A DNA stretch of 64,000 bases from Luteimonas chenhongjianii (GTDB lineage Bacteria; Pseudomonadota; Gammaproteobacteria; Xanthomonadales; Xanthomonadaceae). Below the pieces are notes generated by a model. That model was given only the letters and a program-made list of their open reading frames with translations. It had not been told where the DNA came from and did no database searches. This document shows positions 55,843-64,000 of this stretch, piece after piece (position 1 is the first letter of the stretch; each line of letters starts with the position of its first letter). Position numbers and translations under genes: made by a program. The stretch covers positions 2,790,001 to 2,854,000 of the forward strand of contig NZ_CP023406.1 in the NCBI RefSeq assembly GCF_002327105.1, given 5' to 3'.

Positions 55843-57876
55843 TTAACGCGCGAGGCTGACTTCCTTGATCTGGCGAATCTGATCGCGGATCCGACCGGCC
55901 TCTTCGAACTCCAGATCGCGGGCGTGCTGGTACATCTGCTGCTCGAGCGCCTTCAGCCGCGACGCGAGCTTCTCTGGCGGCAGCGATGCGTAGTCCTCGG
56001 CCGGCTCGGCGACCTTGCGTGTCTTGCCGCGGCCCTTCTTCTCGGTCTCCGGATCGACGCGCGCACCTTCCATGATGTCGACGATCGCCCGCGCCACCGA
56101 CGTCGGAGTGATGCCGTGCTCGGCGTTGTACTCCACCTGCTTGGCCCGGCGCCGGTCGGTTTCGTCGAGCGCCATCTGCATCGACTTGGTGATGCGGTCG
56201 GCATAGAGGATCGCCTTGCCGCGCAGGTTGCGCGCCGCGCGGCCGATCGTCTGGATCAGTGAGCCGCCCGAGCGCAGGAAGCCCTCCTTGTCGGCATCGA
56301 GAATCGCCACCAGCGACACCTCCGGCATGTCCAGGCCCTCGCGCAGCAGGTTGATGCCCACCAGCACGTCGAACTTGCCCAGACGCAGGTCGCGGATGAT
56401 CTCCACGCGCTCGACGGTATCGATGTCGGAATGCAGGTAGCGCACCTTGACGTCGTGCTCGCCGAGGTACTCGGTGAGGTTCTCGGCCATGCGCTTGGTC
56501 AACACCGTGATCAGCACGCGATCCCCCATCGCCACCCGCTCGCGGATCTCGCCGAGCACATCGTCGACCTGGCTCGCGACCGGCCGGATCTCCACCTCCG
56601 GATCGATCAGTCCGGTGGGGCGCACCACCAGCTCGGTGATCTGGCCTTCCGATTTTTCGAGCTCGTAGCTGCCGGGCGTGGCCGAGACGAAGATCGCGCG
56701 CGGCGCGCGGGCCTCCCACTCCTCGAACTTCAGCGGCCGGTTGTCCATCGCCGAGGGCAGGCGGAAGCCGAAGTTGACCAGGGTTTCCTTGCGCGAGCGA
56801 TCGCCCTTGTACATCGCGCCGATCTGCGGAACGGTGACATGGGATTCGTCGACCACCAGCAGGGCATCCGGCGGCAGATAGTCGAACAGGCACGGCGGCG
56901 CCTCGCCGGGCATGCGTCCGGTCAGGTGCCGCGAATAGTTCTCCACGCCATTGCAGTAGCCGACCTCGGCCATCATCTCCAGGTCGAACTGGGTGCGCTG
57001 CTGCAGCCGCTGCGCCTCGAGCAGCTTGTTCTCGGCATAGAACTGCTCCAGCCGTGGCGGCAGTTCGGCCTTGATCGCCTCGATCGCCTCGAGCGTGGTG
57101 CGCCGCGTGGTCACGTAATGCGACTTGGGATAGATCGTGTAGCGCGGCAGGGTGCGCTTGGTCTCCCCCGTCAACGGATCGAACTGGGTGATGCGCTCGA
57201 TCTCGTCGTCGAACAGCTCGATGCGCAGGGCATCCATCTCCGATTCCGCCGGATGGATGTCGATCACCTCGCCGCGGACGCGATAGGTACCGCGGCGCAA
57301 CTCGGTGTCGTTGCGGCTGTACTGCATCTCGCTCAGCCGGCGGATCAGCTCGCGCTGGTCGATCCGCTCGCCGCGCACCATGTGCAGCACCATGCGGAAG
57401 TATTCGTTGGGGTCGCCCAGGCCGTAGATCGCCGAAACCGAGCACACCACGATCGCGTCGCGCCGCTCCAGCAGCGCCTTCGTCGCCGACAGGCGCATCT
57501 GCTCGATGTGTTCGTTCACCGAGCTGTCCTTCTCGATGTACGTGTCCGAAGACGGCACGTACGCCTCGGGCTGGTAGTAGTCGTAGTAGCTGACGAAGTA
57601 CTCGACCGCGTTGTGCGGGAAGAACGACTTGAACTCGCCGTAGAGCTGCGCCGCCAGCGTCTTGTTCGGCGCCATCACCAGGGTCGGCTTCTGCACCCGC
57701 TGGATGACGTTGGCGATGGTGTAGGTCTTGCCCGAGCCGGTGACGCCCAGCAGCGTCTGGTGGGCGAGCCCGGCCTCGAAGCCCTCGACGAGCTTCTCGA
57801 TCGCCTGCGGCTGGTCACCCGCGGGCTGGTAGGGCGAGACGAGCTGGAATCCGGCGGGATGGATGACGTCGTTCAT
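55843..57876 (-). CDS. uvrB: Excinuclease ABC subunit UvrB
   Basis: UvrB (677 residues, standard) is the central helicase-like subunit of nucleotide excision repair, loaded by UvrA and cut on by UvrC. Walker A GVTGSGKT at residues 44-51; the beta-hairpin region [16 protein letters not shown]; helicase motifs ([15 protein letters not shown]); and the C-terminal UVR domain [20 protein letters not shown], which contacts UvrC. The ATG at 57876 gives the standard start; the upstream open frame is not family-like. No LexA box was seen upstream. Confidence 0.98.
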   Translation of the reverse strand: MNDVIHPAGFQLVSPYQPAGDQPQAIEKLVEGFEAGLAHQTLLGVTGSGKTYTIANVIQRVQKPTLVMAPNKTLAAQLYGEFKSFFPHNAVEYFVSYYDYYQPEAYVPSSDTYIEKDSSVNEHIEQMRLSATKALLERRDAIVVCSVSAIYGLGDPNEYFRMVLHMVRGERIDQRELIRRLSEMQYSRNDTELRRGTYRVRGEVIDIHPAESEMDALRIELFDDEIERITQFDPLTGETKRTLPRYTIYPKSHYVTTRRTTLEAIEAIKAELPPRLEQFYAENKLLEAQRLQQRTQFDLEMMAEVGYCNGVENYSRHLTGRMPGEAPPCLFDYLPPDALLVVDESHVTVPQIGAMYKGDRSRKETLVNFGFRLPSAMDNRPLKFEEWEARAPRAIFVSATPGSYELEKSEGQITELVVRPTGLIDPEVEIRPVASQVDDVLGEIRERVAMGDRVLITVLTKRMAENLTEYLGEHDVKVRYLHSDIDTVERVEIIRDLRLGKFDVLVGINLLREGLDMPEVSLVAILDADKEGFLRSGGSLIQTIGRAARNLRGKAILYADRITKSMQMALDETDRRRAKQVEYNAEHGITPTSVARAIVDIMEGARVDPETEKKGRGKTRKVAEPAEDYASLPPEKLASRLKALEQQMYQHARDLEFEEAGRIRDQIRQIKEVSLAR

Positions 57877-58141
57877 GGTATGAGGCGATCCGGCTGAGCA
57901 CGTGACATGGGGATGGATGTAGTTGGCGACAACACACGCAGGCGCGATCGGGCAGGTCTGGTCAGCGCTCGGACATCGTCGTGATGCCATCGCCGACGAA
58001 AGCACTAGGCGGTTTCCGACCTACATGCATTGTCCGGACCGGATGCCAAGGAGTCCCCAAGAGGAGGACTCTGACGAAGTGAGCCCGGGTGTATGGCCGG
58101 CGACCATCGAAGCCCCCCAGTGACAGGACAAGGACGTCCTC

Positions 58142-58669
58142 ATGCGTCACCGACACGGATTTACCCTCATCGAGCTGCTGACCACACTGACGATCCTTAC
58201 GATCCTCTTTACGGTCGGACTCTCCGCATTCACCGAGGCGTTCATGCGTCATCGCGTGCAGACTGCTGTGCACCTGATCAGCACCGATCTCGCAATGGCA
58301 CGCAATACCGCGATCATGCGCCGGAACCAAGTCGTCGTGTGCCCCGGCCACGCCCTGCTCGGCTGCCGCTCAGACTCAGACTGGAGCGGAGGCTGGATCG
58401 TCTTCGACGATCCCGATGGCAATCGACAGCCTGATACGCAAGACGACCTGATCCGCGTCACCAGCGCCCCATCCGGGGCGCCCACCCCCATTAGGCTCGC
58501 GTCGACCCGCAACTTCGTCAGATACCAGCGCGACGGCCGCAGCGCCGGGACCAACCTGACCATCAACGTCTGCCGAGGGGATACTCTGGGTGGACAGGTC
58601 GTCGTGAACAACCTGGGACGAGTGCGCAGTGGCAGACCGACGAGCGAACAAGCGTGTCCTTTCCAGTAA
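58142..58669 (+). CDS. GspH/FimT-family pseudopilin
   Basis: A 175-residue type IV pilin-like protein. The prepilin cleavage site is HRHG|FTLIELL with a short leader of six residues; the hydrophobic helix follows. The GspH/FimT body begins ISTDLAMARNTAIMRRNQVVVCPG and contains a Cys pair. FimT-type minor pilins prime pilus assembly and bind DNA in some species. It stands alone on the plus strand, separate from pilE and pilY1 and from other minor pilins, and is followed by tRNA-Asn. Confidence 0.85.
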   Translation: MRHRHGFTLIELLTTLTILTILFTVGLSAFTEAFMRHRVQTAVHLISTDLAMARNTAIMRRNQVVVCPGHALLGCRSDSDWSGGWIVFDDPDGNRQPDTQDDLIRVTSAPSGAPTPIRLASTRNFVRYQRDGRSAGTNLTINVCRGDTLGGQVVVNNLGRVRSGRPTSEQACPFQ

Positions 58670-58767
58670 CGCGCTCTAGTTTCGCCCTTGAGCGCATCTG
58701 CGCGGCAGAGCGACCAAGTTGCTTCGCGAGATCTCCAATGGCCCCGGCGCAGACCGCAATAGAAGGC

Positions 58768-58795
58768 TTGACCCGCGCGACGAACCGACTAGAAT
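58768..58795 (+). promoter_or_regulatory. Promoter of tRNA-Asn
   Basis: TTGACC (58768-58773) and TAGAAT (58790-58795) are 16 bases apart. The start predicted near 58802 is five bases before the mature tRNA. Confidence 0.7.
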
Positions 58796-58806
58796 GTGCC
58801 TCCCCA

Positions 58807-58883
58807 GCCCGAATAGCTCAGCCGGTTAGAGCACTTGACTGTTAATCAGGGGGTCGTTGGTTCGAGTCCAACTTCGGGCGCCA
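58807..58883 (+). tRNA. tRNA-Asn(GTT)
   Basis: Complete 77-base cloverleaf: acceptor GCCCGAA with TTCGGGC, D arm TAGCTCAGCCGGTTAGAGCA, anticodon stem CTTGA/TCAGG (one G-T pair) with loop CTGTTAA and anticodon GTT, T arm GGTTCGAGTCC, CCA encoded. Confidence 0.97.
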
Positions 58884-58891
58884 GATAGATC

Positions 58892-58927
58892 AAAGGCTTG
58901 CAGAAATGCAGGCCTTTTTTCTTTTTT
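58892..58927 (+). terminator. Rho-independent terminator after tRNA-Asn
   Basis: AAAGGCTTGCA pairs with TGCAGGCCTTT (one G-T pair) around a GAAA tetraloop, followed by TTT, C and a further run of T. It lies eight bases beyond the tRNA. Confidence 0.92.
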
Positions 58928-59626
58928 AGCCTACGCAACGTGGGCCCACTGCGGGGCTAACAGCACGATTGGCCTGTACAGCAAGAGCGATCCGCTGCCA
59001 CGTGTTCGCGCACGTTCGCACCTCGCAGCCCAGGACTCACGACCAGAAAGGCTGTGGCGCACCATACGCTCGCCCCACCTCTGGAACGCTGGCCCGCCGC
59101 CAACGCATCGCCTGGGCGAGACTCCCGGGTAAGGCAGCGTCCCTGGGTCTCATGTATTTCACTGAGCTTCCTCGGCGCACGTCAACGCACCCGGCAGAAG
59201 CTCGGAGCTAATGATGTGCTGAAGAGAGAGGATGCTTGAATGAAGCCGCCACGGGTATCGCAGCATCTATCAACGACTCAGGCCAGCGCGTCGTATTGCT
59301 CCCACTTCTACCCTGCTGGACCACCACTGGCTGCCCCCCAGACCACCCGCCACCAGGCTGCATCGCCACCATCCCTCCTACCCGCAAGCGACGGGTACCA
59401 GCGCGACGCAGCGGCGCCGATGTTACCGCTCACTCCGCGGTTGGGACTTCTCATGATGCGACCAACCGGCCACCGCCAGGAGCGCCGACGTCAACGGGTC
59501 CTTGGCGACCACGCCTCCGCAGGCCGTGCCCGAGGCCCCAACTCAACGTTTTCTCAAGAACTTGCTCGCTGATGCGGCACGCGTTGCGAACGCGAATCAA
59601 CCGGACCCGACTTCGGGCTCCAAACT
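58928..59626. other. Intergenic stretch beyond tRNA-Asn; possible integration scar
   Basis: About 700 bases separate the tRNA-Asn terminator from the pilE terminator. No gene could be supported; a few frames of 80 to 130 codons have no family features. Near its far end, 59610-59622 matches the tRNA-Asn 3' end at 12 of 13 positions. A tRNA end copied at distance is typical of an integrated element's right boundary, so this may be what remains after an element was lost. Confidence 0.4.
59610..59622 (+). repeat. Partial copy of the tRNA-Asn 3' end
   Basis: ACTTCGGGCTCCA differs at one position from ACTTCGGGCGCCA at 58871-58883. The two are direct repeats about 740 bases apart. It may be an attachment-site remnant or chance. 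Confidence 0.4.
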
Positions 59627-59655
59627 AAAAAAAGCCGCGGATCGCTCCGCGGCTT
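59627..59655 (-). terminator. Rho-independent terminator of pilY1-pilE
   Basis: On the minus strand AAGCCGCGGA pairs with TCCGCGGCTT around a four-base loop and is followed by T7. It lies just past the pilE stop (59664). Confidence 0.92.
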
Positions 59656-59663
59656 CTATGTGT

Positions 59664-60110
59664 CTACCAGCAGTCTGTGCCAGGGCCAGTTGCAGTTTTC
59701 CGGCCCACCTGATCAATCGCCAGAATCAAACAACGGGTGTCGCTTTGCTGTCCGCCTTGCGGCGTCGCCTGTAATACAAACGTTGTCGCGGCCGTGTCCC
59801 CACCCTCCCGCGTCAGCACATATCGCACGTTTCCGGTTCTGGGAGAGTTGCGGTCACCGGCGGGCACCTGCGCCCAGAACCCGGCGTACGAACCCTGGTT
59901 GATTGTCCTGTAACGCTCTGCGCGCTGTGCGAGCTCCACCAGGTCTGCCTTGGCCTGGCCGCGGTGCCCTTTCCGTACCGCGTCCTGATACATCGGCAAT
60001 GCAATGCCGACAAGGATAGCCACGATAGCGATCACGATCATCAGCTCGATCAACGTGAAACCACGCTGCCGACGTAGCAATGACAGCGCAAGAATATTCA
60101 GCCGCGTCAT
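59664..60110 (-). CDS. pilE: Type IV pilin PilE (major/minor pilin)
   Basis: A 148-residue prepilin. The leader ends RRQRG|FTLIELMIVIAIVAIL with the usual Phe at mature position 1 and Glu at 5, followed by the alpha1 helix and ALPMYQDAVRKGHRGQAK. Two Cys near the C terminus (SDTRCLI and GTDCW) form the D loop typical of pilins. The ATG at 60110 overlaps the pilY1 stop (ATGA), so it is coupled to pilY1. In Xanthomonadaceae this pilE-like gene ends the minor pilin operon; whether it is the major subunit is not clear. Confidence 0.9.
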   Translation of the reverse strand: MTRLNILALSLLRRQRGFTLIELMIVIAIVAILVGIALPMYQDAVRKGHRGQAKADLVELAQRAERYRTINQGSYAGFWAQVPAGDRNSPRTGNVRYVLTREGGDTAATTFVLQATPQGGQQSDTRCLILAIDQVGRKTATGPGTDCW

Positions 60111-63100
60111 TTGATCTGCCTCCAGGATTGACGTCCGCAAGGCCTCGGTAGAACGAAAGCGCCCGGATAGACGACCACTTGGCACTCCTCAAATGTGGGG
60201 CAGTTCATGGTGGCCGGATCGCATGGGCTTCCGTCCGGCTGGTTGATGATGGTGTTCGTGGTAATGGCCGCGACCGAGTTGCTCGTGATTGGCGCGCCGC
60301 CGCCATCGACCCGGATACCGCCGCAATCCGCTCCGGTGCAAGCCGGCACTTGGGAAGGCTGCACTTGAACATTGGCAAGTGCACCGGATCCGGACAGTAG
60401 ATCCAGACCGTAGACGAAGTTGTCACCGCCTGGATTGCAGTTGTCCTCGGAAGGCGTGAATGTGGTGAAGAACACGCGGCCGCTCTGGATACGCGGCGTG
60501 GCAATGAAGCGCTCCCCGATCGGTCGGAAGCCTGGCGTGAGTCCCGAATCGTCGTAGACCTGGAGGTCCAGATACCAGCCCCGCTTCGCATTCGGGCCGT
60601 AATACGACACCCGCGTGCGACTGATACTGCGGATAACCTCCCCGTTCTCCCCCTCACCGGTACCGGTGATGCTCTGCGCCTGCAGGGCAGACCGTCCATT
60701 GCTGACCGGGGTTCCATTATCGAAGACCGCGTAAAGCGACTGTACCGAAGGGTCCTGCGGCACATCATTGTCGCCCGGCTGACTGCCGCGATCGAACAGA
60801 TAGCGACCCGTTCCGAAGTACACCATCACGCCAGTGCCGGGTCCTGCGGCGACGCGGATGCCGCCAGTGATAGCCTGCGGCTCGCCATCGATCTGCGCAT
60901 TGAGCAAAGGCAGCCCACCGTTGGCCACGTCCCAGTTGCCCGAATTACTTGACGACAGGTCGAACTTCCACAGGTTGCCCTGCAAGTCGCCACCATAGAT
61001 CGTGTCGACCTTGCCATTCCCCGACTTGTCGATCGCAGTGATCTGCCCAAGGCCATTGAACGGCGCAGCTCGGCGGGCACACAGGTCCCTCACGAGCTCG
61101 AAGCCACTGGCCACCTGGCAGATCCAGTTGGCAACCGGGTTGGTGGCGACCGCGCCCTGGTTACGGTCATCAGCCGTCAGCTTGCGGATGACCTCGCCCG
61201 TGTAGGCATCAAGCACATAAAGCGATGGGTCGTTGAGGTTGCCACCGTAACCGTTGCCGAACAGGACGCCCCAACTGCCGTCCTCCAACGGAACGATCAA
61301 AGGCTTGCCATAGACGTGGCCAATATCGTTATCGACGCTGCTGTTACGTTCCCAGCGGATGCTGTTTTCATTCAGATCGCTTGGATCACTGACATCCAGC
61401 GCGAATACCGAACGCGCGCCTGCACCCGTCGAGCCCACGAGCATTGTCCGCCAGTCTGTCGCGCCGCCATTCCCCACCTTGATGTCGCCGACACTGATCT
61501 GTCCATCGACATAGTACCGATGATCATAGAAGTCATCGGTCTTGGCCAAGAGCCCCATGTTCGACAGTACCGCATTTGGAACATAGGCGAAGCGCTCGAC
61601 GCCAGCGCCGTCCGCTGCGCACGGAAGCCGGGGATTCGCAACGCATGGAACCGTGCCGGCATAGAAAGCGTGCAGCATGCCGTCATTCGCGCCCACATAT
61701 GCCATGGTTTCCCGGCGGGCCTTCAAGTCCAGATAGCCCGGGCTGCCGTTCGCTGCGACATAGCCGGAGAACATTGGATCCCTCTGCATGCCGTAGCCCA
61801 GATCCGCCCGGGGTGATGCCACAACCGGTTCGGAATTGATGATGCTACCGATGACCGAGCTGCGCGCTCGCAGGGCGCCAGTGCCGCCGTTCGCGGCCTC
61901 GCGTGAACGATCCCCACGAAGATAGGACACGATCTCCTCGGCCGAATAATCACGGCTGGCACCGTACTCGCCATTGTCGATATCGGCCTGATGGACACCG
62001 ATCGCCCCGCGCTGGTCGGCCTCGCTCGCCCCGAGGCTGTCCGCCAGGAACGGAACGCGGTTGCCTGCCGCGATGCCGCTGGTCCCGTTGCCTGCCGAGC
62101 GCAAGGTGTAGATCCTCCTGGACGCGGGAGCCGGCAGACTGGCTTCGGCACTCCAGAGCACAGCGCCTATCGAGCCATTGGGATTGATCGCGAGCGCGCT
62201 CAGGTCGCCAGTCCAGTCCTTGCCGTTGCGCTCGCGCCTGAAAGTCGGCTGAAGCGTGAAGGACTCAGCGCCAACACGCGCGCCGTTGAGGGTGCGACTG
62301 CCAGACTCGACATCGCGGCTTGCGATGTCGTCGAAGGCCTTTGAAAGCTGGTTCCGCAGGTTCAGCGGGTTGGTGACCAGAAAATAGTTGTCAGGATCCC
62401 CATGGCCCGGGGCGCCCGGTGCGCTGGAGTCCCAGTTCGCCGGATCGGGTGCGCCATATTTGGCCGCGTACCACAGCGGATCGCGAAGCTGGATCGCGGC
62501 CGTACTCGTGCTGGGTGAGAATTCACGGGTCGACGTGAAACCCAGGCCCTGGTTGCAGGGTGCCGAGTTCATCCGACCGACGCATTCGCCGGCCCACCGA
62601 ACGGGATTCGATGTGGACGGGGTATTGAGCTCATATGCCGAGGACGCCTGATTGGTGTTGTCCCGGTCACGCACCTCCAGATACGCACCATCCCGCGTCG
62701 TTCCGGAAATGATGTAGCCCATGTTCTGGTTGGCGCTGCCGGCGGCGAATTCCGACGTAAGATTCACGGTCAAAGTGTTGCCGGCGTTGGCCACGATTTC
62801 ATAGCGCACGATCGCGTCCATGTCGTGATCGTTACCCTGCTCCACGTCCTCGTAGTTGATACGGAACACGGCACGCGGTCGACCGCCATTGACCGTCATG
62901 TTGGGCGCCTGGCCCGGGAAGTTCTCGTACTCTTCCACATAGAAGTCGACGATCGTGTTCGTCGGCTTCCGCGTGCCCTCACCGTATGTGCCGCTGACCG
63001 TCTTGGCGAACGGCACAAGCGTGACCGTATTGGTTCCGACCGGGAACTCGATACGCGGCAGCGGGGACGCCAGTGCGATGGAGTAGGTATGGACGTTCTG

Positions 63101-64000
63101 GCCATCGGCCGCGATATTGATATTTGGCGTATTACGCGCGAAGCGGGCGACACTCGCGGTGTAGTACGTGCCCCTCTTCCCCGGCTCTTCCGGCGACAGG
63201 CCGCGAATATTGCCAAAACCCGAGGCTGACTTGACGGTCGGATTACCGTCATTGAGCTCGCCGACCTCGCCTATAAAAACGTCTCTCGAGCCCGCCCCGA
63301 ATTCAGCGGTCCAGATCGCCTGACCCTCGCTCGCCGCGTTGAAATCCGCGATGGAGGCAGGCGTATTGCCGGTCGACGTGATTGCGCCGGCAAAGGAGCT
63401 CCCCGGGAGATCGCCGTCATAGCTCGGATTGATGTCGCTGATGATCGTCTGCACCGGACGCGAACATGCCGGGTAGTTCAGACCCGTACCAGTACTCGCA
63501 TAGGGATTCTGCCAAGCCGGGGTGGGCAGACCAAGATCACGATCCTCATTACCAGCGGTATTGCCGCCGGTCACGAAGCGTGGCGTTGCGCCAGTGGCGC
63601 CAGCAAAATACCGCATGCTCTCGTAGAGCATTTCTGCGACCGGGTTGCCCCACATACGGCATTCGCCGTTGGCGATCACGCGACTACCCACCGCTGGGCA
63701 ATTGCCATTGCCTGCGCTCCAGCTCCAGTTGGAATCACTATTCAAGTTATTGACGGTATTGTTGTTATAGCCGCCGCCGATCATTCGCAACCGGTCGATG
63801 CTGCGGGCGATGCCTTCGACATCCGTCCGGAACACGCCGGTGGCCGCATCGATCTCCGAAGCGAAGTTCGAGATGTTCCGACGGAGCACACCACCCTCAA
63901 GGTTGTTGCGCTGCGACCCGGTGATCAGGCCGAAGTACATCCGCTGGGACTCGCCGTAGTCGTGCAGGATACCGGTCGGTTTTGCCTGGCCGTTCGGATA
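60107..64000 (-). CDS. pilY1: PilY1/PilC type IV pilus tip protein (N terminus outside window)
   Basis: The last 1297 residues of PilY1, which caps type IV pili and acts in adhesion and surface sensing. The frame is open to the right edge and the first residues inside, PTGILHDYGESQRM, continue a known PilY1 part, so the true start lies beyond 64000. The C-terminal beta-propeller begins near GYGMQRDPMFSGYVA and includes ARRETMAYVGANDGMLHAFY. A calcium loop DKSGNGKVDTIYGGD and LWKFDLSS are typical. Its TGA overlaps the pilE start. Confidence 0.93.
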   Translation of the reverse strand, partial: YPNGQAKPTGILHDYGESQRMYFGLITGSQRNNLEGGVLRRNISNFASEIDAATGVFRTDVEGIARSIDRLRMIGGGYNNNTVNNLNSDSNWSWSAGNGNCPAVGSRVIANGECRMWGNPVAEMLYESMRYFAGATGATPRFVTGGNTAGNEDRDLGLPTPAWQNPYASTGTGLNYPACSRPVQTIISDINPSYDGDLPGSSFAGAITSTGNTPASIADFNAASEGQAIWTAEFGAGSRDVFIGEVGELNDGNPTVKSASGFGNIRGLSPEEPGKRGTYYTASVARFARNTPNINIAADGQNVHTYSIALASPLPRIEFPVGTNTVTLVPFAKTVSGTYGEGTRKPTNTIVDFYVEEYENFPGQAPNMTVNGGRPRAVFRINYEDVEQGNDHDMDAIVRYEIVANAGNTLTVNLTSEFAAGSANQNMGYIISGTTRDGAYLEVRDRDNTNQASSAYELNTPSTSNPVRWAGECVGRMNSAPCNQGLGFTSTREFSPSTSTAAIQLRDPLWYAAKYGAPDPANWDSSAPGAPGHGDPDNYFLVTNPLNLRNQLSKAFDDIASRDVESGSRTLNGARVGAESFTLQPTFRRERNGKDWTGDLSALAINPNGSIGAVLWSAEASLPAPASRRIYTLRSAGNGTSGIAAGNRVPFLADSLGASEADQRGAIGVHQADIDNGEYGASRDYSAEEIVSYLRGDRSREAANGGTGALRARSSVIGSIINSEPVVASPRADLGYGMQRDPMFSGYVAANGSPGYLDLKARRETMAYVGANDGMLHAFYAGTVPCVANPRLPCAADGAGVERFAYVPNAVLSNMGLLAKTDDFYDHRYYVDGQISVGDIKVGNGGATDWRTMLVGSTGAGARSVFALDVSDPSDLNENSIRWERNSSVDNDIGHVYGKPLIVPLEDGSWGVLFGNGYGGNLNDPSLYVLDAYTGEVIRKLTADDRNQGAVATNPVANWICQVASGFELVRDLCARRAAPFNGLGQITAIDKSGNGKVDTIYGGDLQGNLWKFDLSSSNSGNWDVANGGLPLLNAQIDGEPQAITGGIRVAAGPGTGVMVYFGTGRYLFDRGSQPGDNDVPQDPSVQSLYAVFDNGTPVSNGRSALQAQSITGTGEGENGEVIRSISRTRVSYYGPNAKRGWYLDLQVYDDSGLTPGFRPIGERFIATPRIQSGRVFFTTFTPSEDNCNPGGDNFVYGLDLLSGSGALANVQVQPSQVPACTGADCGGIRVDGGGAPITSNSVAAITTNTIINQPDGSPCDPATMNCPTFEECQVVVYPGAFVLPRPCGRQSWRQIK

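Overview
The window is GC-rich proteobacterial chromosome. Gene order and protein features fit the Lysobacteraceae/Xanthomonadaceae (Lysobacter, Luteimonas and Xanthomonas relatives). The pointers are a suf cluster led by an Rrf2 regulator and ending in a GNAT protein and a Rieske protein, a fused CysN-CysC, a TonB-receptor/MFS/GH13 maltodextrin locus, and PilY1 with a type IV pilin. No plasmid, phage, insertion sequence or CRISPR array was seen. The assignment rests on reading alone, without database search.

Layout: 1-74 is the tail of a gene from outside the window, followed by about 900 bases with no convincing gene. 995-8015 holds a small SET-domain methyltransferase (minus) and the iron-sulfur assembly operon: regulator, sufB, sufC, sufD, sufS, then GNAT and Rieske genes. 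8041-10993 is a Fur-type promoter, a 500-base leader and a siderophore-type TonB receptor. 10994-19061 has an octamer tandem repeat, a HutD-like protein, a ComEA-like protein, an M20 peptidase, cysD-cysNC and a cation/proton antiporter. 19147-27365 holds tRNA-Phe, a lipoprotein, an acyl-CoA dehydrogenase, an HNH nuclease, an unassigned two-domain protein, dxs, a TraB/GumN protein, a 54-residue gene and tRNA-Pro. 27424-35386 is the classical translation cluster thrS-infC-rpmI-rplT-pheS-pheT-ihfA-merR (minus strand), with a putative Thr leader peptide and terminator before thrS, an AUU start on infC, and a terminator-like hairpin before pheS.

35583-45926 is a starch/maltodextrin locus. A LacI-type repressor is followed by a lipoprotein alpha-amylase, an SLC45-like sugar transporter, a cytoplasmic GH13 alpha-glucosidase, a DUF2236 protein and a large TonB receptor. 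A 17-base sequence, identical in opposite orientation in the two divergent intergenic regions of this locus, is probably the repressor's operator. The inferred route is amylase at the cell envelope, uptake by the TonB receptor, inner-membrane transport by the MFS protein, and hydrolysis by the glucosidase.

46174-55195 encodes a very large NdvB-type cyclic beta-1,2-glucan synthase that is broken in two by a one-base shift in a G run, plus a small overlapping partner. 55711-64000 holds tRNA-Val, uvrB, a lone fimT-like pseudopilin, tRNA-Asn with a possible integration scar, pilE, and pilY1 running off the right end.
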